A DNA stretch of 64,000 nucleotides from positions 62,001 to 126,000 of the forward strand of contig NZ_JACLAL010000011.1 in NCBI RefSeq assembly GCF_014280875.1, given 5' to 3'. Numbering within the stretch: position 1 is the first letter of the stretch; every line of letters begins with the position of its first letter. The position numbers and the translations under genes are program-made. The stretch is from Paenirhizobium daejeonense. GTDB taxonomy: Bacteria > Pseudomonadota > Alphaproteobacteria > Rhizobiales > Rhizobiaceae. Below, piece after piece: positions 37,044-46,565 of the stretch. The notes under the pieces were generated by a model. It was not told where the DNA came from. It saw only the letters and a list, made by a program, of their open reading frames with translations, and did no database searches.

Positions 37044-38486
37044 TCAGTGGGCGGTGCAGACCATGCAGGGATCGAACGAACGGATAACATGCTGCAATGC
37101 GGCCGACTTCGCGCCGAGACCGCCGGTATCGAGACCGGCAAGCGCACCTTCGAGCGGCCCGGGAACACCCGCGGCATCGCGCGGCGAGAAGTTCCAGGTG
37201 GTGGGAGCGATGATCTGGTAGCGCTCGATCCGGTCTGAGCGCACGCTCATCCAGTGGCCGAGCGCACCACGGGCAGCCTCCACCAGACCGACGCCGATTG
37301 CCTCTTCCGGCAGGGCGAAATGGCTGCAAAACTCGTCCTTCAGCCGAAGCTGACGAAGCCATCCCTGCATACTGTAGACGAGGAGCGCCGTTTCGATCAA
37401 TCGGGCAACGACGCGCGTTCGAACGGAAGTGCCTCCATCACGGGCGATCAGCGCCTGAACCAGCGGATGCCCTGCCACAGCAAGCCGCGCGGCAGCGCCG
37501 GTCTCCACCGGAAAGCCGTCCAGTCTCGGAGCCTTGGCCCAGGAATAGGCCCCGTCCTTTTCTGCAACGGGAATGGTTTCGGCGTCCCATGGCCGGTCAC
37601 CGGTTCGCACGAACCAGGAGTGGGCGACATCCTCGGAAATGCCGTCGATATCGAGCGGCAAGACCGTACCGTCCGCCTGCATGACGCCCGGCGGAAGCAA
37701 CGAGCTTTCCGCCGTGTGATAGGCGCCGTAGGACAGGAGCTTGCCCGGCCCCTTGCCAAGCCGCGAAAGCGTCAGATCGTCGGCCAGCCTCAGGAAGAAG
37801 CGGAAGTCTCCGCCGGGTTCCTGCGCATAGGCGTCCAGTTCTTCCGACGTCTCCATGGCAAGCATCTGCTCCAGCGGCGCGCCATAGAGCGTCTGCGCAA
37901 GGAAGACCTCGAACTCTCCCAGAAGGGTCGCCAGTTGCACCCGCTCCCCGACGTCGATCGCACGCGTCGTGCCGCCGGGCTGGATGGCGAGCGAATGCGG
38001 CCACTTGCCGGCGATCACGCCCATGACCTCCAACAGCCGCTTGCGCATCGGCAGAAACTGCGCCGAACCGCCGCCGCTCACCGCCTTGAAGCGCTCCACG
38101 GCATGGCCGAACCAGCCTCTGGCGGCATATTCGTCGCGGGCGAAATCGGGCATGAAGAACAGGTAGAAATGGGTGAGATGGTCGGCGATGTTTTCCGCCG
38201 CATGCGCGAGATTGGTTGCCAGATAACCATTGGCAGCTGCCCGCCCGCCAGCGAGATTACGCAGCGCCGTGGCCGCAGCAACCGATTGCGATACCGAACA
38301 GATGCCGCAGATACGCGGTGCGATCACCAGCGCGTCCAGCCCCGGACGCCCGCTTAGCATCTGCTCGAAGCCACGATAAAGCGTCGTAGTGACCTCGGCC
38401 TTCTCGATCACGCCGTCCTTGATGTCTAGCGCAACCTCGAGATCGCCCTCGATACGATTGAAGGGACCGGCAACGACGCGGCTCAT
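37044..38486 (-). CDS. hupV: Regulatory hydrogenase large subunit HupV/HoxC
   Basis: Large subunit of the cytosolic H2 sensor, 480 residues. Ni ligands are Cys60 and Cys63 (RICGICS) and Cys474 and Cys477 (DPCMVCTAH). The protein ends exactly at the final His480: there is no C-terminal tail, as is normal for H2-sensing hydrogenases that need no endopeptidase. Together with HupU it should signal to the kinase HupT. It overlaps hupU by ATGA and precedes hupS by 248 bases. Confidence 0.96.
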   Translation of the reverse strand: MSRVVAGPFNRIEGDLEVALDIKDGVIEKAEVTTTLYRGFEQMLSGRPGLDALVIAPRICGICSVSQSVAAATALRNLAGGRAAANGYLATNLAHAAENIADHLTHFYLFFMPDFARDEYAARGWFGHAVERFKAVSGGGSAQFLPMRKRLLEVMGVIAGKWPHSLAIQPGGTTRAIDVGERVQLATLLGEFEVFLAQTLYGAPLEQMLAMETSEELDAYAQEPGGDFRFFLRLADDLTLSRLGKGPGKLLSYGAYHTAESSLLPPGVMQADGTVLPLDIDGISEDVAHSWFVRTGDRPWDAETIPVAEKDGAYSWAKAPRLDGFPVETGAAARLAVAGHPLVQALIARDGGTSVRTRVVARLIETALLVYSMQGWLRQLRLKDEFCSHFALPEEAIGVGLVEAARGALGHWMSVRSDRIERYQIIAPTTWNFSPRDAAGVPGPLEGALAGLDTGGLGAKSAALQHVIRSFDPCMVCTAH

Positions 38487-39496
38487 TCGCCTGATTTCCC
38501 GTTGCGCTTGGGGTCGAGGATGACGCGGTCGGAGGTGGCGTTTTCACGCACGCGATCCGGCGTTGCCGACTTCGACAGCGCAGCCAGCGCCACGAACCAT
38601 GCCTTCGGCATGTCGAGCGGCAGGCCGACCGGAATACCGCCCACCTTCGGCGTTTCGAGAAAGCCTGTGGTACCCTCGAAACCGGGCGAGGTGCAGGCGA
38701 TGCAGGAAAAGCCGCCATGGGTGCAGGAACCGCCGCCATTCCATCCGCGCTGGTTGCAGTCGCCGACCGCCTGCGTCGCCTTGCAGCCGAGATGCTCCAT
38801 CAGACAACCGAGGTCGGACAGCTTCTCGGCGCTCGCCTTGAACTCGTAATATTCGTTGCGCTCGCAACCGTGATGGGCCAGCGTCTTGGCATAGAACTTC
38901 GGCCGGCCCAGACTGTCGAGGTCGCGTTCGTCGAAGTCGCCCATCTGCAGGCCGACGATGGTTTCCATGATCCAGCCCGGATGCGGCGCGCAGCCGGCGA
39001 CATTGATCACCGGCAGGCCGGCAAGCGAACGATAGTCGCCACCGAGCGCGCCCCCGGAAAGAGAGCCCTCATATTGCAGCCCGCAGGCCTCCGTCGGGTC
39101 GGGCGCCGAAGCATGAATGCCGCCATAGGACGCACACGTGCCGACCGCCAGACAGTACTGCGCGTGCGGCGCAAGCCGGGTCACCCATTCCAGCATGGTG
39201 CGTCCCGTTCCCGCCAGACGGTTAAACAACCCGCTGCCATTGGGTCCACGCAGGATCGATCCTTCGATGCACAGGAAATCGAGCGGTGTCCGGCCCTCAG
39301 CCACGCCCTCGAGGATCTCGATGGCCTCGACACCGCTCTCTTCGCTCAAGGAAGGATGCCACAGCAGCTCGATGCCGAACGACTTGAGCTCGCGAGCCCA
39401 GCCCTGCGCGCCATTGTCCAATACCGACATGGTGCATCCGCCGCAACTGCCCGCTTGCAGCCACAGAAGCGTCATCGGTCGCTTGTCTTTTGTCAT
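38483..39496 (-). CDS. hupU: Regulatory hydrogenase small subunit HupU/HoxB
   Basis: Small subunit of the H2 sensor, 337 residues from the ATG at 39496. No Tat signal is present, so the protein stays in the cytosol. The proximal cluster cysteines have the standard form GSCGGC (Cys18, Cys21) and CASYGG, without the extra cysteines of HupS. In-frame ATGs at 39526 and 39508 are alternatives; none has a clear ribosome site, and 39496 gives the length of known HupU/HoxB (about 332-338). Confidence 0.94.
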   Translation of the reverse strand: MTKDKRPMTLLWLQAGSCGGCTMSVLDNGAQGWARELKSFGIELLWHPSLSEESGVEAIEILEGVAEGRTPLDFLCIEGSILRGPNGSGLFNRLAGTGRTMLEWVTRLAPHAQYCLAVGTCASYGGIHASAPDPTEACGLQYEGSLSGGALGGDYRSLAGLPVINVAGCAPHPGWIMETIVGLQMGDFDERDLDSLGRPKFYAKTLAHHGCERNEYYEFKASAEKLSDLGCLMEHLGCKATQAVGDCNQRGWNGGGSCTHGGFSCIACTSPGFEGTTGFLETPKVGGIPVGLPLDMPKAWFVALAALSKSATPDRVRENATSDRVILDPKRNGKSGE

Positions 39497-39545
39497 TCCG
39501 GCAAACATGATGGCGGAATGTCGCATCCCGGCACGAAGCGGTCAA

Positions 39546-39600
39546 CCGGCGTTCGAGACGCCGGCTCGCGCATTCCGGGGCTGCCGGATTTCGATCCGGC
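39546..39600. other. Two hairpins between acuI-type gene and hupU
   Basis: CCGGCG-N7-CGCCGG (39546-39564) and GCCGGAT-TTCG-ATCCGGC (39583-39600, a stable UUCG-type loop on the plus strand) lie in the gap before hupU. Neither has a T run. They could limit read-through from the reductase gene into the hydrogenase cluster. Confidence 0.5.
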
Positions 39601-39654
39601 AATCCATTAGCTCTCCCACGAAAACCAAGCTCGACCGGAAAGCAGACGCCTTGC

Positions 39655-40650
39655 TTAGCGAGTGACGTCGATGACGACGCGGCCGCGAATCTGCCCGGCG
39701 ATGATGGCGTCGGCGAGTTCAGGAAGCTTCGACATCGGCTCGACCGTGGTAAGAGCCGAGAGATGATTGATGTCGAGCGATTCCGAAAGGGTCTGCCAGG
39801 CCCGCACGCGCTTCGCCATCGGAGCCATGACGGAATCGACGCCAAGCAGGGCAACACCGCGCAGGATATGCGGCAAAACCGTCGCCGGCAGATCCGCACC
39901 GCCGGCAAGACCGCAAGCCGCGACACCGCCTCCATAGACCGTCTGTGCCAGAACATTGGCAAGCGTGGTCGAACCGACGCTGTCCACCGCACCGCTCCAG
40001 CGCTCCTTCTGCAACGGCCCGCCCTTCTCGGAAAGGCTCGCGCGATCGATGAAAGCGGAAGCGCCGAGCGAGGCGAGATAGTCATGGGTCTCGGGACGTC
40101 CGGTGGACGCGGTCACCTTGTAGCCCCGCGCCGCCAGAAGACTGATCGCGACCGAACCGACGCCACCGGCAGCACCGGTCACCAGCACTTCGCCCTCACC
40201 CGGCTTGATGCTGCCCCAGTCCTCGAGCGCGTTGACACAGAGCGCCGCCGTATAACCGGCGGTTCCGATAGCCATCGCCTGTTCGAACGAAAACGTCTCC
40301 GGCAGAGGGATCAACCATTCCGGCTTCAGCCGCTGGAAGCGCGAATAGCCGCCCCACTCCGTTTCGGAAAGACCGAAGCCGTTGACGACGACCTTGTCAC
40401 CGGCCTTCCACAGCGGCGAACGGGATTCGACGACCGTACCCGCGAGATCGATGCCAGCCACCAGCGGCATGCGACGCGCAATGCGCCCCTTGCCGGAGAC
40501 AGCAAGGCCGTCCTTGTAGTTGAGCGTCGAAAACGCGATCTCGACCAGCACATCATTGTCAGGCAGGTCGGACAGGGAAAGTTGACGGAATTCCGGCTTT
40601 GGCTTTCCATCCACGGCATCGATGACGATCGCGGTAAAGGTTTCGGTCAT
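39655..40650 (-). CDS. acuI: Acrylyl-CoA reductase family protein AcuI/YhdH
   Basis: A 331-residue zinc-free medium-chain dehydrogenase/reductase. AcuI reduces acryloyl-CoA to propionyl-CoA with NADPH, which also detoxifies the reactive acryloyl-CoA. Family features: NYKDGLAVSGKG near 45, the nucleotide-binding VTGAAGGVGSVA near 152, and VLPHILRGVALLGVDSV near 250. ATG 40650 opens the MTETFTAIV start; the frame upstream is open but has no ribosome site. It is downstream of a GntR regulator gene with a 44-base gap. Confidence 0.88.
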   Translation of the reverse strand: MTETFTAIVIDAVDGKPKPEFRQLSLSDLPDNDVLVEIAFSTLNYKDGLAVSGKGRIARRMPLVAGIDLAGTVVESRSPLWKAGDKVVVNGFGLSETEWGGYSRFQRLKPEWLIPLPETFSFEQAMAIGTAGYTAALCVNALEDWGSIKPGEGEVLVTGAAGGVGSVAISLLAARGYKVTASTGRPETHDYLASLGASAFIDRASLSEKGGPLQKERWSGAVDSVGSTTLANVLAQTVYGGGVAACGLAGGADLPATVLPHILRGVALLGVDSVMAPMAKRVRAWQTLSESLDINHLSALTTVEPMSKLPELADAIIAGQIRGRVVIDVTR

Positions 40651-40694
40651 GATAGGGTAATGCTCCTGGCCTTGGATGATGATGGTGTTTGAAT

Positions 40695-41456
40695 TCACGC
40701 CGGCGCGTTGCCGGCGGAAGCCGCACGGCTTTCGCGTGCCGAAACAGCTGTCGCGTAGGACTGGCTGACATAATCGAGAAGAGCGCCGAGTGCAGCAATC
40801 GCGCGGTCGGCATCCCTGAGACGGACGGCGTCGAGAATTTCCCGGTGGAAGTCCGCTACCTGACGGCGTTCCCGAACCCGGAAGACGATCATGTTGGTTA
40901 CCGGGATGAAGGATTCGATGACGGTGTACATCATCAGCTTCAGCGGCCCGTTACCGGTCGAATCCACAAGCGCGCGATGGAAACGCACGTCGGACGCACA
41001 GAAATCCTCGTCGCTGATCGTTTCGTCTTCCTGAACCCGGATCTCGTCTTCCATCAGTGCAAGATGCTCATCGCTGCGGTTTTCGACGGCCAACCGGCAA
41101 CAGATCGTTTCGGTTTCCCGCCGCGCCACGACGATCTCGTCGATATCGAAGGCGCCGACGCCCACCAGCAGCGTCGCCGCACCGGTGATCGCCTTGGAAA
41201 GGCCTTCCGGGTCCGGCCGCTTGACGAAATTGCCGCCAGTCGGGCCGCGCTTGGAATGAATGAGGTTTTGCGCAGCAAGTCGCTTCAGCGCCTCGCGCAC
41301 TGTCGGGCGAGAAATGCCGAAGCTGCGCGCAAGCTCTTCCTCGCTCGGCAGCCGCTCGTCGATCTTCAGCCGTCCATCCATGATTGCCGACCGGATATTG
41401 TCGGACACCTGCTTGGCGATGCCCGTTCGCACGACCTCGTCATATTTCAGGATCAT
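40695..41456 (-). CDS. GntR-family regulator with FCD domain
   Basis: A 253-residue regulator of the FadR/FCD subfamily. The winged helix (about 10-75, with LPSEEELARSFGISRPTVR) is followed by a helical ligand-binding domain (about 95-235). FCD metal-binding residues are plausible in the segments DVRFHRALV and ADFHREILDAV, two conserved histidines. ATG 41456 has GGGGAG nine bases upstream. It is transcribed divergently from the FAD oxidase/IOR operon and upstream of the reductase gene, so it may control both; ligands of this family are usually organic acids. Confidence 0.92.
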   Translation of the reverse strand: MILKYDEVVRTGIAKQVSDNIRSAIMDGRLKIDERLPSEEELARSFGISRPTVREALKRLAAQNLIHSKRGPTGGNFVKRPDPEGLSKAITGAATLLVGVGAFDIDEIVVARRETETICCRLAVENRSDEHLALMEDEIRVQEDETISDEDFCASDVRFHRALVDSTGNGPLKLMMYTVIESFIPVTNMIVFRVRERRQVADFHREILDAVRLRDADRAIAALGALLDYVSQSYATAVSARESRAASAGNAPA

Positions 41457-41588
41457 TACCCGTCTCCCCTTGATTTTTACGAGCATGCCATGATTGCCGA
41501 GGGAACGCCATAGCCTTTTAAATATAGGTTTGACAAATATCGGAACCTGTATAACGATGCCCCTAACCATTCAGGGGAACAACAAAAA
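41457..41588. promoter_or_regulatory. AT-rich divergent control region with inverted repeat
   Basis: Between the GntR gene and the FAD oxidase operon. A TTGACA (41530-41535) sits inside an inverted repeat AGGTT-N13-AACCT (41526-41548), and TATAAC follows at 41550-41555, although 14 bases is a short spacer. The repeat could be the GntR operator. Confidence 0.4.
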
Positions 41589-43064
41589 ATGAATAGCGGG
41601 ACGGGCTCAAACCCGGCCGTTGGCGACGTGCGCCCGGCGACCAGCGATGCCAAGGAGGCGAAGCTCTCGGCGTTGATCGGAGCGCTTTCGGCGCGCCTCG
41701 ACCAAGGCGCGTTGCTGATGGGCGACGATGTCGGCGACGGCTATCGCGGCGACGCCACGGATGACCGCGGCCCTCGCCCGGCGCTCGTATTGAGACCGCG
41801 TGATACCGCGGACGTTTCCCTCATTCTCTCCACCTGCAATGATCTCGGCCAGCCCCTGGTGATCCAGGGCGGCAGAACTGGCCTTTCCGGCGGCGCGCGC
41901 CCACGCGAGGGCGAGGTGTCGCTTTCGCTGGAGCGCATGACGCGTCTCGAGAATGTCGACCTGCGGGCCGGAACGCTCGTCGTGGAAGCCGGCGTCACCA
42001 TGCAATCAGTTCAGGAGGCGGCAGAAGAGGCCGGCTTCCTGTTCGGCGTCGATATCGGCGCCCGTGGCTCCTGCACGGTGGGCGGTAACATCGCCACCAA
42101 TGCCGGCGGCATTCGCGTCCTGCGCTATGGCATGTACCGCGCTCAGGTCCTCGGTCTTGAAACGGTCCTGCCGGATGGCTCGGTGCTCTCTTCGCTCAAG
42201 GGACTGCCCAAGGACAATTCCGGTTACGACCTCAACCAGTGCTTCATCGGCTCCGAGGGCACGCTCGGCGTCGTCACGAAAGCCTGCCTGCGCCTGCATC
42301 CGCTGCCGCCGCTGCAGGTCAACGCGCTCTGCTCACTGCCGTCGCTTGCCGCCGCCCAGGCACTGCTTGCCCGTCTTCGCCAGGAGCTCGGCCCGCTGCT
42401 TTCCGCCTTCGAGGTGATTTTTCCGGAGGTCTATGCGGGCGTGGCTACGGGCGGTTTCGCCACGCCGCCGCTTCCCGTCGGCGCCGGCCTCTATGCCCTC
42501 GTCGAGATACAAGGACAGGACGAGAGCGAGAACCACGAACGCTTCGCCGCAACGTTGATGAGCGCGGTCGAGGCCGGTCTTGTGGATGACGTGGTCGTAT
42601 CGCAATCGCCTAGGGATTATCGTGGTCTCTGGGCGCTTCGCGAAGCCTGCAGCGCCTTCATCTTCAGCATGGACCGCATGGTCGGCTTCGATGTCAGCAT
42701 TCCACTCGCCCGCATGCAGGATTTCCTGACCGATGCGGCGGTCCGGTTGCTCGCGATAGACAGCTCCGCCCGCCCCTATGTCTTCGGCCATCTTGGTGAC
42801 GGAAACCTGCACTACATGGTCAGGACGGATCGCTACGAGGACATCGCTGATGCCGTCTTCGATGTCGTTGCCGAAACGGGTGGAGCCATTTCCGCCGAAC
42901 ACGGCATCGGGCTCGACAAGAAGAAATGGCTGCCGCTGGTGCGCAGCGCTTCCGAGATTGCCGCCATGCGCCGCATGAAACGCGCATTCGACCCCAATTT
43001 CATCCTCAATCCGGGTCGCGTCTTCGACATGGAGACCGAAGCCGCTGGAAAGGCCCCAAGATGA
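41589..43064 (+). CDS. FAD-linked oxidase, GlcD/D-2-hydroxyacid dehydrogenase family
   Basis: A 491-residue flavoprotein. The FAD-binding domain (about 55-240) includes QGGRTGLSGGA near 94 and CTVGGNIATNAGG near 162. The C-terminal FAD-oxidase domain has HLGDGNLHYM near 398 and SAEHGIGLDKK near 436, the metal and substrate region of D-lactate, glycolate and D-2-hydroxyglutarate dehydrogenases. It would oxidise a 2-hydroxyacid to a 2-keto acid. The ATGA overlap with the next gene, a 2-keto acid:ferredoxin oxidoreductase, suggests that the two act in sequence. Confidence 0.88.
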   Translation: MNSGTGSNPAVGDVRPATSDAKEAKLSALIGALSARLDQGALLMGDDVGDGYRGDATDDRGPRPALVLRPRDTADVSLILSTCNDLGQPLVIQGGRTGLSGGARPREGEVSLSLERMTRLENVDLRAGTLVVEAGVTMQSVQEAAEEAGFLFGVDIGARGSCTVGGNIATNAGGIRVLRYGMYRAQVLGLETVLPDGSVLSSLKGLPKDNSGYDLNQCFIGSEGTLGVVTKACLRLHPLPPLQVNALCSLPSLAAAQALLARLRQELGPLLSAFEVIFPEVYAGVATGGFATPPLPVGAGLYALVEIQGQDESENHERFAATLMSAVEAGLVDDVVVSQSPRDYRGLWALREACSAFIFSMDRMVGFDVSIPLARMQDFLTDAAVRLLAIDSSARPYVFGHLGDGNLHYMVRTDRYEDIADAVFDVVAETGGAISAEHGIGLDKKKWLPLVRSASEIAAMRRMKRAFDPNFILNPGRVFDMETEAAGKAPR

Positions 43065-46000
43065 ACCTTCCCGTCGCTCCGTCGCGCATTGCCGCCAGCC
43101 ACCAGATCAACGAGAGCATCGACCTCGACGACCGCTACCGATTGGAGGAAGGCCGCATCCTCGTTTCCGGTACCCAGGCCCTCGTCCGCCTGCCGATGAT
43201 CCAGCGCGAACGCGACCTCGCCGCCGGCCTCAATACGGCGGGATACGTCTCCGGCTACCGCGGTTCTCCCCTTGCCGGCTTCGACCGGGAAATGGTCAAA
43301 GCGCGCAAATATCTTGAGAAGGCGCATATCAAATTCCAGCCGGGCCTGAACGAGGACATGGCGGCAACCGCCGTCTGGGGCACGCAGCAGACCGGCATGT
43401 TCAAGGGCAACCGCTATGACGGCGTCTTTTCCATGTGGTACGGCAAAGGCCCCGGCGTCGACCGCAGCATGGACGTGATCCGCCACGCCAATGCGGCCGG
43501 CACCAGCCAGCATGGCGGCGTGCTGCTTCTCGTCGGCGACGATCATGGCGCCGCCTCCTCCACCCTGCCCCACCAGAGCGAACACAACCTGATCTCCGCC
43601 ATGGTGCCGCTGCTTTCGCCGGCAGGCATTGCGGAATACATCGACTACGGCCTCTACGGCTGGGCCATGAGCCGCTATTCCGGGGCATGGATCGGCTACA
43701 AGTGCCAGACGGAAATCGTCGAATGCACGGCAACGGTGGAGATCGGCCCCGGCCGTCCCTCGATCATCCTTCCCACGGACGGACCCGCGCCGGGCGAACT
43801 GTCGCTGCGCTGGCCCGACGGCCCGCATGCCATGGAACTGCGGCTCGAGCGCAAGATCGAGGCCGTGAAGGCCTTTGCGCGCGCCAATCATCTCGACCGG
43901 CGTTCCGGAACTTCGTCGCGCGGCCGGCTCGGCATCATCTCGACCGGCAAGTCCTGGCTCGATCTCCTCGGCGCGGTCGCGGCACTGGGCCTGCGCGAAA
44001 GCGATCTGGAACGGCTCGGCATTGGCCTCTACAAGGTCGGCCTGACATGGCCGCTGGAGCCGGAAGGCATCTCCCGCTTCGCGCTGGATTTCGACGAGAT
44101 TTTCGTCGTCGAAGAAAAGCGACCGGTGATCGAGGAACAGTTGAAGGCCCTGCTTTTCAACCTGCCCGCCGACCGGCGTCCGCGCGTTTTCGGCAAGACC
44201 GGCGATGCAGGCGAACGGTTGCTGCCGTCGATCGGCGAAATCTCCATGGTCGCCGTCGCCCGCGCCTTGGTTCAGCGCCTCGGTGGCAAGGAAGGCCCGC
44301 TCGGTCCGGCAGCACTGCGACTAGAAGAGATCACCGGCGCCGTGGCCGATGACACCCCGGCTCTCAAGCGGGAGCCCTATTTCTGTTCGGGTTGCCCGCA
44401 CTCCATCTCGACGCGCATTCCCGATGGCAGCCGCGCCACGACCGGCATCGGCTGTCACATGATGATCATCGGCGTCGAGGACCGCAATACATCCACTTTC
44501 ACCCAGATGGGCGGCGAAGGCGGTGCGTGGATCGGCCTTTCGCCCTTCACCGACGAGAAGCACATCTTCGTCAACATGGGCGACGGCACCTATTTCCATT
44601 CCGGCCTTCTCGCCATCCGGGCGGCCATCGCCGCCAAGGTCAACGCCACCTACAAGATCCTGTTCAACGACGCGGTCGCCATGACCGGCGGCCAGCGTCA
44701 TGACGGCGAACTCAGCGTTCCCGCCGTCGTCGACCAGATGCTCGCCGAGGGTGCACGCCGCGTCGTGGTCGTCGCCGAAAACCCCGATGCCTGGATCGGC
44801 CGCCTGCCGCGTGAAGTCTCCATTCATCCGCGCGATGAACTGGATGCCGTGCAACGTGATCTGCGCGAAACCGAGGGCGTGACGGCGTTGATCTACGATC
44901 AGGTCTGCGCGGCCGAAAAGCGCCGCCGCCGCAAGCGCGGTGCCTTCCCGGTGTCCGACAAGCGCGCCTTCATCAACGAACTCGTCTGCGAAGGCTGTGG
45001 CGACTGTTCCGCCGTCTCCAACTGCATTTCCATCGAACCGAAGGAGACGGAACTGGGACGCAAGCGGCGGATCAACCAGTCGAGCTGCAACACCGACCTC
45101 TCCTGCATCAAGGGCTTCTGTCCGAGCTTCGTCACGGTCGAGGGCGGCAAGATCCGCAAGCCCGCGGGCCGCGCGGCGAGCATCGACGCCTCCAATCTGC
45201 CGCTGCCGGTGATCGAGGCCGATCTCAGCCAGCCGTACAACATGCTGCTCGCCGGCATCGGCGGCACCGGCGTCATCACCGTCAGCGCCATCCTGTCGAT
45301 GGCCGCCCATATCGACGGCCGCGCCGTGCTGACGCTCGATCAGACCGGACTTGCCCAGAAGAACGGTGCCGTCGTCTCTCACCTTCGCATCGCCGCCAAT
45401 CCCGAAGCGCTGAACACCGTACGCATCGGCCCCGGCGAAAGCGATGTCGTGCTGGGCTTCGACGTCGTGGTATCAGCCGGTCGCACCGCGCTTCCGACCT
45501 TCGTCAAGGGCCGCACCCGCGCCGTCATCGACGATCATTTCGCCCCGACCGCAGCCTTCGTGCAGAACACCGCAATCGACCTTCGTCAGGAAGTCACGCT
45601 GCGCGCGCTGAAGAAGGCGGCCGGCGAGGACGCCCTCGCACTGGTGCCGGCAACGACGGCAGGAACCGCACTGCTCGGCGATGCCATCGCCGCCAACATG
45701 CTGTTGCTCGGCAATGCCTGGCAGCGCGGGTTGATTCCGATCAGCCTCGACGCCATCCAGCGCGCCATCGAACTCAACGGCACCGGCGTCGTGATGAACC
45801 GTGCCGCCTTCGACTGGGGCCGCCGTCTCGCTGTAGAACCCGATGCGGTTGCCAAGGCCGCAGGCCTCTCGCAGGAAGCGCCCGAGGCGGAAACCCTCGA
45901 CATGCTGATCGACAAGCGCGTCGCCTTCCTGACCGACTATCAGGACGCGGCTTATGCCCGGCGCTACCGCTCGCTGGTGGAACGGGCGCGCACCGCGGAA

Positions 46001-46549
46001 GCGGCCCTCGGCGGCAAGGGCGAATTCGCCGAGGCCGTCGCCCGCAACGCCTTCAAGCTCATGGCCTACAAGGACGAATACGAAGTGGCCCGGCTTCACC
46101 GCGATCCGTCCTTCGCCAAGGCGATTTCCGAACAGTTCGAGGGCGATTTCCGCATTCGCCATCATCTGGCGCCACCGCTTCTGTCGCGCCACCTGGATGC
46201 GCGCACCGGCCGGCCGGCGAAGATCGCGCTCGGCGCATGGATCGGCCCGGTCTTCGGCATCCTCGCAAAGCTGAAGGGCCTGCGTGGCACCCGTTTCGAC
46301 CCCTTCGGACGGACGGAGGAGCGTCGGATGGAACGCCGCATGATCGAGGACTATGCGGCGCTGGTCGAGGAACTCTCCGCAGGCCTTTCCCGGGCGGGCC
46401 TGAACGCCGCCGTAGAGATTGCCGGTCTGCCGGACATGGTGCGCGGCTTCGGACCGGTCAAGCTTGAGAGCGCCGGTCGATACGAAACGCGCAAGAGCGA
46501 ACTGGTCGGACGCTGGCGCAGCGAAGCGCCGCTTTCCCGGACGGCATGA
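43061..46549 (+). CDS. Indolepyruvate ferredoxin oxidoreductase family protein (fused IorA-IorB type)
   Basis: A 1162-residue fused thiamine-diphosphate iron-sulfur enzyme that oxidatively decarboxylates an aryl or other 2-keto acid to its acyl-CoA, reducing an electron carrier. The N-terminal pyrimidine-binding region is followed by the TPP domain (FCSGCPHSISTRIP near 445 and EGGAWIG near 490). Cysteine-rich ferredoxin-like segments follow (CEGCGDCSAVSNC near 645-660, SCNTDLSCIKGFCP near 674-688). The gamma-type domain starts near 725 (AGIGGTGVITVSAIL). The proteobacterial fused form has this size. Substrate is not certain; phenylpyruvate/indolepyruvate are usual for the family. Confidence 0.92.
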   Translation: MNLPVAPSRIAASHQINESIDLDDRYRLEEGRILVSGTQALVRLPMIQRERDLAAGLNTAGYVSGYRGSPLAGFDREMVKARKYLEKAHIKFQPGLNEDMAATAVWGTQQTGMFKGNRYDGVFSMWYGKGPGVDRSMDVIRHANAAGTSQHGGVLLLVGDDHGAASSTLPHQSEHNLISAMVPLLSPAGIAEYIDYGLYGWAMSRYSGAWIGYKCQTEIVECTATVEIGPGRPSIILPTDGPAPGELSLRWPDGPHAMELRLERKIEAVKAFARANHLDRRSGTSSRGRLGIISTGKSWLDLLGAVAALGLRESDLERLGIGLYKVGLTWPLEPEGISRFALDFDEIFVVEEKRPVIEEQLKALLFNLPADRRPRVFGKTGDAGERLLPSIGEISMVAVARALVQRLGGKEGPLGPAALRLEEITGAVADDTPALKREPYFCSGCPHSISTRIPDGSRATTGIGCHMMIIGVEDRNTSTFTQMGGEGGAWIGLSPFTDEKHIFVNMGDGTYFHSGLLAIRAAIAAKVNATYKILFNDAVAMTGGQRHDGELSVPAVVDQMLAEGARRVVVVAENPDAWIGRLPREVSIHPRDELDAVQRDLRETEGVTALIYDQVCAAEKRRRRKRGAFPVSDKRAFINELVCEGCGDCSAVSNCISIEPKETELGRKRRINQSSCNTDLSCIKGFCPSFVTVEGGKIRKPAGRAASIDASNLPLPVIEADLSQPYNMLLAGIGGTGVITVSAILSMAAHIDGRAVLTLDQTGLAQKNGAVVSHLRIAANPEALNTVRIGPGESDVVLGFDVVVSAGRTALPTFVKGRTRAVIDDHFAPTAAFVQNTAIDLRQEVTLRALKKAAGEDALALVPATTAGTALLGDAIAANMLLLGNAWQRGLIPISLDAIQRAIELNGTGVVMNRAAFDWGRRLAVEPDAVAKAAGLSQEAPEAETLDMLIDKRVAFLTDYQDAAYARRYRSLVERARTAEAALGGKGEFAEAVARNAFKLMAYKDEYEVARLHRDPSFAKAISEQFEGDFRIRHHLAPPLLSRHLDARTGRPAKIALGAWIGPVFGILAKLKGLRGTRFDPFGRTEERRMERRMIEDYAALVEELSAGLSRAGLNAAVEIAGLPDMVRGFGPVKLESAGRYETRKSELVGRWRSEAPLSRTA

Positions 46550-46565
46550 AGAGGAGGCGTCGAGG

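Noticed and set aside
38483..39526. HupUV considered as a second energy-generating uptake hydrogenase
   Set aside because: HupU has no Tat signal, HupV has no cleavable tail, and the kinase and response regulator are in the same locus; all point to the sensor type.
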